Notes under the pieces: model-generated
What the model saw: only the letters and a program-made list of their open reading frames with translations
Databases searched by the model: none
What the model was told of the DNA's origin: nothing
Shown here: one piece after another, positions 27,743-36,705 of the stretch
Numbering within the stretch: the stretch's first letter is position 1
Layout: each line of letters begins with the position of its first letter
Made by a program: the position numbers and the translations under genes
Source: Flavobacteriales bacterium
GTDB lineage: Bacteria; Bacteroidota; Bacteroidia; Flavobacteriales_E; Vicingaceae
NCBI GenBank assembly: GCA_013359255.1
Contig: JABWCF010000004.1
Location: forward strand, 1-64,000
DNA length: 64,000 nucleotides
Reading direction: 5' to 3'

Positions 27743-28336
27743 ATGAGAGATTATCCAAAGTATCTATTTAGTATTTTCTCGTTGATTTGGTTTGTTTTAG
27801 CCATCAATCCAAGTTATCGGTTTGATTGGTTTCTGGAAAATATACTGGTTTTTGTATTCGGTATTTTATTAGTAAAAACACATCGAAAATACCCGCTTTC
27901 AAACAAATCGTATACCCTTATCTTTTTATTTTCCGTTTTCCATATTATTGGAGCACATTATACTTATTCTGAAGTTCCATTTTCAAGCAAATTAAGTGAA
28001 ATGATGGGCTTAGAGAGAAATTATTACGATCGGTTTATTCATTTTATTTTCGGGTTATTTATTACACTTCCGATGCGTAATTTACTTGAATTGCTTTCAA
28101 AAATAAGCGGTTGGTGGCTATACATATTAACAACAGCCATTATGATTAGTTTTGGAGAGATGTATGAGTTGTTGGAATGGTTCACTGCAATGATTGTATC
28201 GCCAGAGGCTGGCATGGCATTTTTAGGGGCACAAGGAGATTTATTTGATGCACAAAAAGATATATTTTGTAATCTCTCCGGCATTTTTATTGCCCTGTTG
28301 GTTTATTTTGTAACAAAGAAAAAGAGTTCGTTATAG
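27743..28336 (+). CDS. DUF2238/YjdF family membrane protein
   Basis: The 197-residue protein has about five to six hydrophobic spans. It contains the family pattern with GAHYTYSEVPF and YYDRFIHFIFGLF, then GEMYELLEWF and the polar motif GAQGDLFDAQKDIFCN near the end. The family is an inner-membrane protein of unknown function with conserved acidic residues in the last loop. It is followed 4 bases later by the DUF3089 lipoprotein, so they form an operon. Confidence 0.82.
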   Translation: MRDYPKYLFSIFSLIWFVLAINPSYRFDWFLENILVFVFGILLVKTHRKYPLSNKSYTLIFLFSVFHIIGAHYTYSEVPFSSKLSEMMGLERNYYDRFIHFIFGLFITLPMRNLLELLSKISGWWLYILTTAIMISFGEMYELLEWFTAMIVSPEAGMAFLGAQGDLFDAQKDIFCNLSGIFIALLVYFVTKKKSSL

Positions 28337-28340
28337 TATT

Positions 28341-29399
28341 ATGATTTTTAAATACAGTTTTGTTTTTATTGTTTTAATTTCCGCCACTTCTTGTATAAGA
28401 ATTACGTACACTAAACCCTGTTACCCTTTCGAATCATACCAAGCATCTCTGGAACCTGATTATGCTAAGGAATCTTCATGGGCAGCATTGCCTAACAGAA
28501 AGGATAATGCCGATTTAGTGCCCGATAACTCATTGTTAAAGAATAGTCAGGATAGCGCTTTGGCTGATGTCTTTTATATTCATCCAACTTCGTACAACGG
28601 AGAAGAGTGGAATGCTTCTATTGAAAATAAGAAAATAAACAAAAGAACAGATAATCTTGCCATTCGGCATCAGGCAAGTATCTTTAATGAGAGTTGCAAA
28701 ATTTACGCACCACGTTACAGGCAAGCAACACTATACAGTTTTATTGACCAATTTAATAATGGAGAAAAAGCAATCGATTTAGCCTATCAAGATATTAAAA
28801 GAGCTTTTGAATATTATTTAAACCATTGGAATAAAAACAGACCTATTATTATAGCAGCACATAGCCAAGGCACGGCTCATGCTTTGCAATTAATAAAAGA
28901 TTATTTTGATGGCACACCTCTTGGCGAACAATTAGTGGTAGCTTATCTTGTAGGAATACCCATAAGAAAAGATGCTTTTTTAACTATTGCTCCATGTAAT
29001 TATGCAGAAGAAACAGGCTGTTTTGTGAGTTGGATTACATTTGCCTGGAATAAAAAATCAAAGAAATTTGAACATGTTTACAAAACAAATCTCCCTCTTT
29101 ACCAATACAACCATAATTCCATCAATTGCACAAATCCATTAAGTTGGACTAACGATACCATTTATCAAGCTAAAACTAAAAACAAAGGTTCTGTTCCAGC
29201 ATCATTTAAAAAAATAGAGAAGCAGGTTTGCGATGCACAATCTTATGATGGTGTGTTGTGGATACATTTGCATAAAAATATAGGATATCCTTCGTTTCCT
29301 AACGGAAATTTCCATCCCGTAGATTATAATTTATTTTACATGAATATTAGAGAAAATGTAAAACAACGAATAGACACCTACTTTAAATCCAAAAATTAA
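28341..29399 (+). CDS. DUF3089 alpha/beta-hydrolase lipoprotein
   Basis: The 352-residue protein has a lipobox ending at SATSC (Cys18), so it is likely an outer-membrane lipoprotein. The body matches DUF3089: DVFYIHPTSYNGEEWNA, IYAPRYRQATLYSF, and a lipase-like elbow IIIAAHSQGTAHAL with the presumed nucleophile serine. A histidine near the C-terminus (LWIHLHKNIGYPSFPNGNFHPVDYN) could complete the site. It is probably an esterase of unknown substrate. Confidence 0.8.
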   Translation: MIFKYSFVFIVLISATSCIRITYTKPCYPFESYQASLEPDYAKESSWAALPNRKDNADLVPDNSLLKNSQDSALADVFYIHPTSYNGEEWNASIENKKINKRTDNLAIRHQASIFNESCKIYAPRYRQATLYSFIDQFNNGEKAIDLAYQDIKRAFEYYLNHWNKNRPIIIAAHSQGTAHALQLIKDYFDGTPLGEQLVVAYLVGIPIRKDAFLTIAPCNYAEETGCFVSWITFAWNKKSKKFEHVYKTNLPLYQYNHNSINCTNPLSWTNDTIYQAKTKNKGSVPASFKKIEKQVCDAQSYDGVLWIHLHKNIGYPSFPNGNFHPVDYNLFYMNIRENVKQRIDTYFKSKN

Positions 29400-29423
29400 T
29401 TTGGAATATAAGTATCTTTTTCT

Positions 29424-31103
29424 TTAAGATAAGCCTGTAATTTTTCCTTGGTTATCAATATCCATACCTTCCGAGGCCGGAATAGCAGGAAGTCCAGGCA
29501 TTCGCATCATATCGCCTAAAATAGGAATAATGAAACCCGCTCCTGCTGCAAATTCAAACTCACGAATGGTAACAGAAAAATTAGTGGGTCGTCCTATTTT
29601 ACTTTCATTATCGGAAAAAGATTTTTGCGTTTTAGCCATGCACAATGGGAATTTATCCATGCCTAAATCATAGATTCTTTTTAAATCGGTGCGGGCTTTT
29701 GCAGCATATTCTACACTGCTTGCTCCATAAATTTCTTTTGCAATGGTTTCTATTTTCTTTTCTATCGGCCAACTCCAATCGTATAAAGCTTTATAACTAT
29801 TTCTGCCCGACTGTATTTCTTCAACCACTGCTTTTGCTAATTCCATCATACCATTACCTCCCTTTGCAAAACCTTCTGCTCGCACTGCCTTAACGCCTAG
29901 TTTAGCACAGCGTTCTTGCACCAATTTAATTTCTTCATCGGAATCGGTGGGGAAATGATTTACAGCTACTACCGGATAGTAACCGAATTTAATCATGTTC
30001 TCAATATGTTTTTCTAGATTGGCTACACCAATCTCCACCCTTTTAATATCGGGTGTATTGTATTCTTCTTTTTTTGCTCCGCCATGATGCCGCAGAGCTC
30101 TGATTGTTGCAACCAATACTACTGCCTTCGGACGGAGTCCCGAAGCCCCACATTTAATATTTAAGAATTTCTCGGCACCTAAATCTGCCCCAAATCCAGC
30201 TTCGGTAATTACGTATTCTGAAAGAGACAATCCGGTCTTAGTAGCAATTATAGTGTTAGTTCCTTGGGCAATATTGGCAAAAGGGCCACCATGAATAATA
30301 GCAGGATTGCCCTCTAAAGTCTGTACCAAGTTAGGTTTTATGGCATCTTTTAGCAATAGGGCCATAGCACCTTGAGCATTTAAATCTCTAGCATAAATAG
30401 GTTTTTTATCAAAAGTAGAACCGATGTAAATGTTGCCCAATTTTTCTTTTAAGTCTTCGATATTTTTGCTCATGCACAAAATAGCCATCACTTCTGATGC
30501 GGGAGTAATATTAAAACCATTTTCTCGAGGAATACCATTTGCTGTGCCACCAATACCAATTATAATGTGTCGTAGAGATCGGTCATTCATATCAATTACT
30601 CTTTTCCAAACAATGGTACGCGGATCTATATTTAAACTTCTGCTCTTGTTCTGAATGTTATTATCAATGAGTGCGGCCAATAAATTATTAGCTTTCTCAA
30701 TCGCATTAAAATCACCGGTAAAATGTAGGTTTATATCTTCCATAGGAATAACCTGTGCATACCCCCCTCCTGCAGCACCTCCTTTAATACCGAAAACAGG
30801 GCCCAATGATGGTTCTCTCAACACAACTGTTGCCTGTTTGCCAATTTTGTTTAATCCTTCGGTTAGCCCTATCGAAGTAGTGGTTTTACCCTCTCCGGCT
30901 GGGGTAGGAGTTATCGCTGTAACCAATACTAAATGATGTTGTTTGATTTTGTCTTCATTTATGAGCGTAAGCGGAAGTTTTGCTTTATACTTTCCAAAGT
31001 GTTCTAAGTGGTCTACATCAACATTTAATTTTGCAGCAATTTCGTTGATGTGTTTAATCTTCGCATTTTGAGCTATTTCTAAGTCTGTAGGAAATGTGGC
31101 CAT
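29424..31103 (-). CDS. fhs: Formate--tetrahydrofolate ligase
   Basis: The 559-residue protein carries the family motifs TPAGEGKTTTSIGLTEGL (P-loop), LREPSLGPVFGIKGGAAGGGY, FTGDFNAI and FGADLGAEKFLNIK. It makes 10-formyl-tetrahydrofolate from formate and ATP for purine and formyl-methionine synthesis. It is full length and a single-gene unit, divergent from the secreted DUF2341 gene. Confidence 0.97.
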   Translation of the reverse strand: MATFPTDLEIAQNAKIKHINEIAAKLNVDVDHLEHFGKYKAKLPLTLINEDKIKQHHLVLVTAITPTPAGEGKTTTSIGLTEGLNKIGKQATVVLREPSLGPVFGIKGGAAGGGYAQVIPMEDINLHFTGDFNAIEKANNLLAALIDNNIQNKSRSLNIDPRTIVWKRVIDMNDRSLRHIIIGIGGTANGIPRENGFNITPASEVMAILCMSKNIEDLKEKLGNIYIGSTFDKKPIYARDLNAQGAMALLLKDAIKPNLVQTLEGNPAIIHGGPFANIAQGTNTIIATKTGLSLSEYVITEAGFGADLGAEKFLNIKCGASGLRPKAVVLVATIRALRHHGGAKKEEYNTPDIKRVEIGVANLEKHIENMIKFGYYPVVAVNHFPTDSDEEIKLVQERCAKLGVKAVRAEGFAKGGNGMMELAKAVVEEIQSGRNSYKALYDWSWPIEKKIETIAKEIYGASSVEYAAKARTDLKRIYDLGMDKFPLCMAKTQKSFSDNESKIGRPTNFSVTIREFEFAAGAGFIIPILGDMMRMPGLPAIPASEGMDIDNQGKITGLS

Positions 31104-31115
31104 AGGTTGGAATTT

Positions 31116-31146
31116 TTTGGCAATTTATAAAAAAAATATAACTTCG
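31116..31146 (+). promoter_or_regulatory. Promoter: TTTG - 19 bases - TAACTTCG
   Basis: A -33 TTTG at 31116-31119 and a -7 TAACTTCG at 31139-31146 are separated by 19 bases, the standard layout for the Bacteroidota primary sigma factor. The -7 box has one change (TTCG for TTTG). The ATG of the DUF2341 gene follows 19 bases later. Confidence 0.55.
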
Positions 31147-31165
31147 TAAGTAAATATAAAAATAT

Positions 31166-32803
31166 ATGAAAAAGATTATTCTGTTTAATATTATTGGTCT
31201 GTTGACAAATAGCACGTTATTCTCTCAATTAAATGGGTGGGAATTTAAAGTACCAGTAAAAATATATGAGAAATCGGGGGTAAGTCTCTCTCAGTTTCAG
31301 GTGCCAATTTATTTTGACACACAAACCCCTATACAAGCAGGAGATATGCAATCAAAAGGTGAAGATATTCGCTTTTCGAGCGATTGTGACGGAAATAACT
31401 TGTTGCTGCATTATATAGATTCGGGCATTAATTCGTCTAATACAAAAATTTGGGTAAGAGTTCCTTCTATCCCTGCAAATGATTCGTTAACGATATTTAT
31501 TTTTTACGGAAATCCATTAGCTCCTCAAACTAGCAACATCAACACATTCGATGGGCAACATTCTTCTACCGATAGTGTAGTAGTGGCTTCAATCAATTCT
31601 GTTGTCTCTAATTCCCAACGAGGGTTTCGGTTTACGGTTAACCAAAAAATGCTTGTGGGGGCACTTGGCAAAAGAGAACCCACTGGTACAGCAAGAATCA
31701 TTACCATTTTCGATTTTAATTCTCAGGCTAAATTAGCTCAGGACACGGTGCCTATTGGAGTAGTAGGACAGTATAATTACAAAATGTTGAACCAACCTAT
31801 TTGGTTAAATGCAGGACAACAGTATATTTTATCTCAGTTTCAGGCATTAAATGACGGGTATTATTATGGCACTTCAACTCAAAGTGGACAGCATCTTACC
31901 TATAATGATATGCGTTATTGTAACAGTTGCAACCAAAATACGTTTCCTACCAGTTCTTTAGGAAATATGCACTATGGAACGCCTGATTTTTGGTATTATG
32001 TATACAAAATAGCCAGTATAGCACCTTCTTATGTAATAGGGAATATAAGCCCTACTACACCCGTAGTAACCGTACTATCAAACGATACCCTTTGCGAAGG
32101 AGACACTGCTTTTTTAGAATCCAATTTTGTAAATGGTGCAACTTATCAATGGTTGCTCAATTCGAACATCATTAATGGAGCTGTTTCTCAACAATATGAT
32201 GCAACCTCTACAGGGAATTATGCTGTAGTTATTACCGACCAATTGGGTTGTAAGGATACTTCTGCCAGTGTAAGTATTGTAGTAAATGCCTTACCCAATG
32301 CAACTATAACTCCTATTGGTTCTATTTGCAGCAATGCTCCAGCTGTAACTTTAAATGCAGCAACTCCAGGAGGAATATGGAGTGGTAATGGAATTACAAA
32401 TGTAAACACAGGCGAATTTGACCCTTCTGTTGCGGGAGCAGGCACACATATTATTTCTTATTCTGTTACGGATAATATAACAGGTTGTACCGGAGAAGAT
32501 ACATTGAGCATTGTTGTTCTTGATTGTACCGGAATAAATGAAAGCGGCTTAAAAGCAGATGTTTCAATTTTCCCAAATCCAAGCAATGGAAATTTTACAA
32601 TATCCATTCAATCTGAAATAGAACAAAATTTGCAAATTCAAATACTAAATAACAACGGTCAAAAAGTTAAAACATTAGATAGAAAAATAATTTCAGGCCA
32701 AAATAAAATCGAAATTAATTTAACTGATTTCTCTAAAGGCAATTATTTGATTAATATCCTTAACGGTATAGGGGTGCAATCTTATTCTGTTATATTGAGA
32801 TAA
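31166..32803 (+). CDS. Secreted DUF2341 protein with type A T9SS tag
   Basis: The 545-residue protein has a signal peptide ending near TLFSQ. A DUF2341 domain spans about residues 25-120 (WEFKVPVKIYEK, IRFSSDCDGNNLL, IWVRVPSIPANDSLTIFIFYGNP). A long beta-rich region and Ig-like segments follow (LCEGDTAFLES, GAVSQQYDATSTGNY), and a type A sorting domain closes the protein (FPNPSNGNFTI, KGNYLINIL). It is exported and anchored or released by the type IX system, probably as a glycan- or particle-binding protein. The next gene starts directly after its stop. Confidence 0.85.
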   Translation: MKKIILFNIIGLLTNSTLFSQLNGWEFKVPVKIYEKSGVSLSQFQVPIYFDTQTPIQAGDMQSKGEDIRFSSDCDGNNLLLHYIDSGINSSNTKIWVRVPSIPANDSLTIFIFYGNPLAPQTSNINTFDGQHSSTDSVVVASINSVVSNSQRGFRFTVNQKMLVGALGKREPTGTARIITIFDFNSQAKLAQDTVPIGVVGQYNYKMLNQPIWLNAGQQYILSQFQALNDGYYYGTSTQSGQHLTYNDMRYCNSCNQNTFPTSSLGNMHYGTPDFWYYVYKIASIAPSYVIGNISPTTPVVTVLSNDTLCEGDTAFLESNFVNGATYQWLLNSNIINGAVSQQYDATSTGNYAVVITDQLGCKDTSASVSIVVNALPNATITPIGSICSNAPAVTLNAATPGGIWSGNGITNVNTGEFDPSVAGAGTHIISYSVTDNITGCTGEDTLSIVVLDCTGINESGLKADVSIFPNPSNGNFTISIQSEIEQNLQIQILNNNGQKVKTLDRKIISGQNKIEINLTDFSKGNYLINILNGIGVQSYSVILR

Positions 32804-33310
32804 ATGAAAATTAAAACCATATTTAAGATAATGAGAACATTATTCATCTGTTTTGTCGTAGCCTTACTCTATTCTTCTTGTAAGAAGAAAACCATTCACA
32901 AGTGTTATCCTGAATATTCATCGGCCACTGTAAATGGAAATAATTGGATGGGAAAAGTAGAGGTAATTTTTAAGAAAAACATTTTGGGTGATAATATGAG
33001 CATTAAATCTTTTTCATTTTTTAACCCCAAAGACAGTACGGTAATAGACATTATATTTTACGGCACCCAAGATGGCAGCAAAGGCCAAGTTCTAACAGAA
33101 AATGATGCGGTGTTTATATATAGAAAAGGTGGAGCCTCGCCTTTCTATTATTCTACCGAATACCCTATATTAAACACCTACGGCAAACTCTCCTTTACCG
33201 ATTTTGATGATGGATATGGAATGGAAGGGACATTCGAGTTTATTGCCCATAAAACCGATAGTTCAGAAACTTCTGTTCAAAACGGTTTCTTTTCGGCTGT
33301 AGATAAGTAA
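32804..33310 (+). CDS. Small lipoprotein, hypothetical
   Basis: The 168-residue frame begins with two possible methionines; the second (ATG at 32831) places the hydrophobic stretch and lipobox YSSC in normal position. The body has a beta-sandwich look with ATVNGNNWMGK near the start, a pattern found in small Bacteroidota lipoproteins of unknown role (DUF6252-like, not confirmed). It begins immediately after the stop of the secreted protein upstream, so it is co-transcribed. A perfect bidirectional terminator follows. Confidence 0.6.
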   Translation: MKIKTIFKIMRTLFICFVVALLYSSCKKKTIHKCYPEYSSATVNGNNWMGKVEVIFKKNILGDNMSIKSFSFFNPKDSTVIDIIFYGTQDGSKGQVLTENDAVFIYRKGGASPFYYSTEYPILNTYGKLSFTDFDDGYGMEGTFEFIAHKTDSSETSVQNGFFSAVDK

Positions 33311-33317
33311 TAGATAT

Positions 33318-33367
33318 TTATTAAAACAAGAAAAGCACAGAATTCTGTGCTTTTCTTGTTTTAATAA
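33318..33367. terminator. Bidirectional intrinsic terminator, 50-base perfect palindrome
   Basis: The centre is GAATTC at 33340-33345 and every pair matches out to 33318/33367, giving a 50-base perfect inverted repeat. The stem has a GC-containing core (AAGCACAG) and runs of T on both strands. It lies between two convergent genes, the lipoprotein (ends 33310) and rpmE (ends 33379), so it terminates both. Confidence 0.9.
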
Positions 33368-33378
33368 TATAGAAAAAT

Positions 33379-33630
33379 TTATCCTTTTTTGGCGTAACGC
33401 TTCTTAAATTTGTCAATTCTACCTGCAGTATCCACTAATTGAGATTTGCCGGTATAAAAAGGGTGAGAAGTGTGCGATATTTCTAATTTAACAACAGGAT
33501 ACTCGTTCCCATCTTCCCATACAATAGTATCTTTTGTTTGTGCAGAAGAACGACACAAAAAAGTGTAATCGTTACTCATATCTTTAAAAACTACCAATCT
33601 GTAGCTCTCCGGATGTATTCCTTTTTTCAT
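33379..33630 (-). CDS. rpmE2: Large-subunit ribosomal protein L31, type B
   Basis: The 83-residue protein starts [21 protein letters not shown] and ends [14 protein letters not shown]. The [16 protein letters not shown] segment is the L31 signature. It lacks the CxxC zinc cysteines of type A L31 and has the longer type B form, usually linked with zinc-sparing. No zinc-regulator site was identified upstream, so regulation is unknown. The fur-family gene lies 7 kb away. Confidence 0.95.
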   Translation of the reverse strand: MKKGIHPESYRLVVFKDMSNDYTFLCRSSAQTKDTIVWEDGNEYPVVKLEISHTSHPFYTGKSQLVDTAGRIDKFKKRYAKKG

Positions 33631-33703
33631 AGATGCTTTTATTTTTTAAGGCTGCAAATGTAATAATTATTGAATTAAACCGCAACAATTAATTTCAAAT
33701 TTA

Positions 33704-33711
33704 TACTTTTG
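33704..33711 (+). promoter_or_regulatory. Probable -7 box TACTTTTG
   Basis: TACTTTTG matches TAnnTTTG 13 bases upstream of the ATG at 33725. No -33 TTTG is found at normal spacing. Confidence 0.4.
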
Positions 33712-33724
33712 ACAATCAAAACCA

Positions 33725-34579
33725 ATGACTTTGAAAATAAAACCATTCTTGCTTGGACTGCTTTTTACAGCCCTTTTGACTAATGCAAATGCTCAGAAGA
33801 GTAACCTAACATTAGGCCCTGAAATAGGAGCACTGTTAGAACCTCTCCGCAGCACGGAAGCCTTAGGAAATCACTTTCATTTAGGAATAAATGGAGGTTT
33901 GCACCTAAAATATGATGTGAGTAGTAATTTTTCGGTTAGTTTTAGAACATTAGCTTCTACCAGAAAAAAAAGTTTTTTTTACGAATCCTCTTTTAGAGAG
34001 GAGGGACGCATTAATGAATGGATTAAATCTTTTGGGCCCATGTTTGGTGTAGATACAAACTTTTTACTTTTAGACACAAATGGCAACTTTATAAAAATTA
34101 CAACCTACAATAAATATAATGGCTCACATAAACAGCTTTTTATAGATTTTCCGCTTACTGCCAATTATAAATATCAAAATTTTTCGGTGTATGGCGGTTT
34201 TTACTTAAGTTTATTGCTTAGAAACGAAACAGTTACCGAAACCTATAGTGAAACCCCTGCTCTAGACTTGATTAACACAGATTCTTTTCCGGAGATAAAC
34301 TTAATTATTAAACTTCTTTTTCCAAACCACAGGCAAACGGAGGTTAATTACAACGTTTCAAAAACCAATATACTTACTGTTGACTATGGTCTTTTGGTAG
34401 GAACCAGTTACCACGTGAATCAACTTTATTTTTACGCCCGTTACATGATGGGAATTCCCGATTACCGTGTTGAAACAAATGGAGAAGATAAATATGCCAA
34501 TCATTTAATACAGTTTGGAATTGGTTTTAACTTTCCGCTTTCTGGCAATACCGGCAAAAACGTTCCTAGTTTAGAGTAA
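33725..34579 (+). CDS. Outer-membrane beta-barrel protein
   Basis: The 284-residue protein has a signal peptide ending at NANAQ and many amphipathic strands (LGPEIGALLEPL, FSVSFRTLAS, FSVYGGFYLSLLL, LIQFGIGFNF). It resembles the PorT-like or outer-membrane-beta-barrel group, but no specific family is recognised. It is a single gene ending in a terminator-like hairpin. Confidence 0.7.
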   Translation: MTLKIKPFLLGLLFTALLTNANAQKSNLTLGPEIGALLEPLRSTEALGNHFHLGINGGLHLKYDVSSNFSVSFRTLASTRKKSFFYESSFREEGRINEWIKSFGPMFGVDTNFLLLDTNGNFIKITTYNKYNGSHKQLFIDFPLTANYKYQNFSVYGGFYLSLLLRNETVTETYSETPALDLINTDSFPEINLIIKLLFPNHRQTEVNYNVSKTNILTVDYGLLVGTSYHVNQLYFYARYMMGIPDYRVETNGEDKYANHLIQFGIGFNFPLSGNTGKNVPSLE

Positions 34580-34598
34580 ATTAGAATAAACATGATTA

Positions 34599-34625
34599 AT
34601 AAAAAGAAATTAAATTTCTTTTTAT
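34599..34625. terminator. AT-rich hairpin terminator
   Basis: Two perfect 13-base arms (34599-34611 and 34613-34625) flank one base. The hairpin carries T runs in its 3' arm and lies 20 bases after the barrel gene. It precedes the serC -7 box, so it separates the two units. Confidence 0.65.
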
Positions 34626-34640
34626 GTTATTCGTAAAATA

Positions 34641-34648
34641 TAAATTTG
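34641..34648 (+). promoter_or_regulatory. Probable -7 box TAAATTTG of the serC operon
   Basis: TAAATTTG matches TAnnTTTG and lies 19 bases upstream of the serC ATG. It follows the hairpin terminator at 34599-34625. No -33 TTTG is clear. Confidence 0.45.
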
Positions 34649-34667
34649 CCGACTAATCATAAAAAAC

Positions 34668-35744
34668 ATGCTTACAAAAATTCACAATTTTAGTGCAGGC
34701 CCAGGAATATTACCGGCCGAAGTAATGAAAAAAGCATCTGAAGCTTGTATAAATTTTAAAAATTCAGGCCTATCCTTGCTCGAAATATCGCATCGAAGCA
34801 AAGATTATGTAGAAGTAATGGACGAGGCTCGTTCTATTATTAAACAACTATTAGAATTAGGGAATGATTACGAAGTGCTTTATTTGGGTGGTGGGGCTAG
34901 TTTGCAGTTTGGTATGGTGCCTTACAATTTGTTAAGTGATAGTGGATATGCGGCATACGTAAATACCGGTACATGGGCCAGTAAGGCTATACAAGAAGCT
35001 CAAAAAATAGGAAGAGTAAGTGTAATTGCAAGTTCGGAAGATAAAAACTTCAGTTATATTCCCAAAAAATATACCATTCCAAGTGATGCCGATTATTTGC
35101 ACATTACATCTAACAATACCATTTATGGCACACAAATTAAGGAATTTCCGAAAAGTAATATTCCAGTAGTTTGTGATATGTCTTCCGATATTTTTAGCCG
35201 AAAAGTAGATGCAAACCAATTTGCACTTATTTATGCCGGTGCTCAAAAAAACATGGGACCAGCCGGAGTAACATTAGTTGTAATTAGAAAAGATATGGTA
35301 GGAAGAACTACTCGAAAAAAACTCTCTATGCTCGATTATGCTGTACACATCAAAGGCGAGAGCATGTATAATACTCCTCCTGTTTTTCCGGTATACGTAG
35401 TATTAGAAACCCTAAAGTGGCTTCAGGCAAATGGAGGAATTGCTTGGATAGAAAAAATGAATAATGCCAAAGCAGAATTACTGTACAACGAAATTGATAC
35501 AAATCCCCTTTTTTATGGAACTGCGGCAAAAGAAGATCGCTCTTACATGAATGTTTGTTTTTTACTACACAAACCCGAACTAGAAACTATATTTGAAAAA
35601 ACAACCAAAGAAGCGGGCATAAGTGGAATAAAAGGCCACCGCTCAGTAGGTGGATACAGAGCCTCTATTTATAATGCCATGCCAATAGAAAGCGTAAAAG
35701 TGCTAACTGAAATAATGAAAGAATTTGCAATTAAACATGGATAA
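34668..35744 (+). CDS. serC: Phosphoserine aminotransferase
   Basis: The 358-residue pyridoxal-phosphate enzyme shows HNFSAGPGILP at the N-terminus, GGGASLQFGM, and the cofactor lysine in YAGAQKNMGPAG. It transaminates 3-phosphohydroxypyruvate to phosphoserine and also serves pyridoxal phosphate synthesis upstream of PdxA. It overlaps serA by 8 bases. Confidence 0.96.
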   Translation: MLTKIHNFSAGPGILPAEVMKKASEACINFKNSGLSLLEISHRSKDYVEVMDEARSIIKQLLELGNDYEVLYLGGGASLQFGMVPYNLLSDSGYAAYVNTGTWASKAIQEAQKIGRVSVIASSEDKNFSYIPKKYTIPSDADYLHITSNNTIYGTQIKEFPKSNIPVVCDMSSDIFSRKVDANQFALIYAGAQKNMGPAGVTLVVIRKDMVGRTTRKKLSMLDYAVHIKGESMYNTPPVFPVYVVLETLKWLQANGGIAWIEKMNNAKAELLYNEIDTNPLFYGTAAKEDRSYMNVCFLLHKPELETIFEKTTKEAGISGIKGHRSVGGYRASIYNAMPIESVKVLTEIMKEFAIKHG

Positions 35745-36705
35745 GATAAAAATTTTAGCAAACGATGGAATAGATGATTCCGGAAAAAAAATACTGGAAG
35801 AGGCCGGTTTTGTGGTTATTACCGATACCAAGTCCGCATTAGAATTACCCTCGTTTATAAATCAGCAAAACATACAAGTACTGCTGGTAAGAAGTGCTAC
35901 AAAAGTTAGAAAAGAATTGATAGATGAGTGTGCCAGTTTAAAAATTATTGGTAGGGGAGGAGTAGGGATGGATAATATCGATGTTGCTTATGCGAAAGAA
36001 AAAGGAATAGAAGTAATAAACACTCCTGCGGCTTCTTCTCAATCGGTGGCCGAATTAGTTTTCGCTCATTTATTTTCTTGCGTTCGTTTTTTACACCAGT
36101 CGAATGTGGCTATGCACCATGTTGAAAATTGCCACTTCAACGAACTGAAAAAATCTTATTCAAAAGGAATTGAGTTGAGAGGAAAGACTCTGGGTATAAT
36201 AGGTTTTGGCCGCATTGGTCAATCGTTGGCTTCATACGCTTTGGGCTGTGGAATGAAAGTGCTTGCATACGATCCTTTTGTAGAAAAAGGAGTAATTAAA
36301 ATTGCAATAGAAGAACAAACTCCCATAGAGATAACTATAAAAACAAAATCCTTCGATGAAGTGCTAACTACCTCTGATTTTATTTCATTACATGTGCCTA
36401 TGCCAAACAATGGCCAGCCCATTATAGGAGAGCCTGAGATTAAAAAAATGAAAAAAGGAATCATTCTAATAAACGCATCAAGAGGAGGCATCGTTGATGA
36501 AATCGCTTTATTAAACGCCATTCATTCTAATCATATATATGCAGCTGCATTAGATGTTTTCAATAATGAACCGGAACCTTCGCTACACATTTTATCAAAT
36601 AAAAACATCTCGCTAAGTCCGCATATTGGAGCCTCTACTATTGAAGCCCAAGAAAGAATAGGAGCAGAATTAGCCGAAAAAATTATAGCCTTCTTTAGTA
36701 AATAA
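35737..36705 (+). CDS. serA: D-3-phosphoglycerate dehydrogenase
   Basis: The enzyme has the NAD-binding motif GIIGFGRIGQSLA, the substrate/catalytic residues in INASRGGIVDE, and the catalytic histidine in SPHIGASTIEA. It lacks the C-terminal ACT domain of E. coli SerA, so it is the short form, probably without serine feedback by that domain. I chose the ATG at 35737 (MDKIKI), because the longer frame needs a TTG start at 35725. It overlaps serC by 8 bases and ends directly before the DUF1015 gene. Confidence 0.93.
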   Translation: MDKIKILANDGIDDSGKKILEEAGFVVITDTKSALELPSFINQQNIQVLLVRSATKVRKELIDECASLKIIGRGGVGMDNIDVAYAKEKGIEVINTPAASSQSVAELVFAHLFSCVRFLHQSNVAMHHVENCHFNELKKSYSKGIELRGKTLGIIGFGRIGQSLASYALGCGMKVLAYDPFVEKGVIKIAIEEQTPIEITIKTKSFDEVLTTSDFISLHVPMPNNGQPIIGEPEIKKMKKGIILINASRGGIVDEIALLNAIHSNHIYAAALDVFNNEPEPSLHILSNKNISLSPHIGASTIEAQERIGAELAEKIIAFFSK

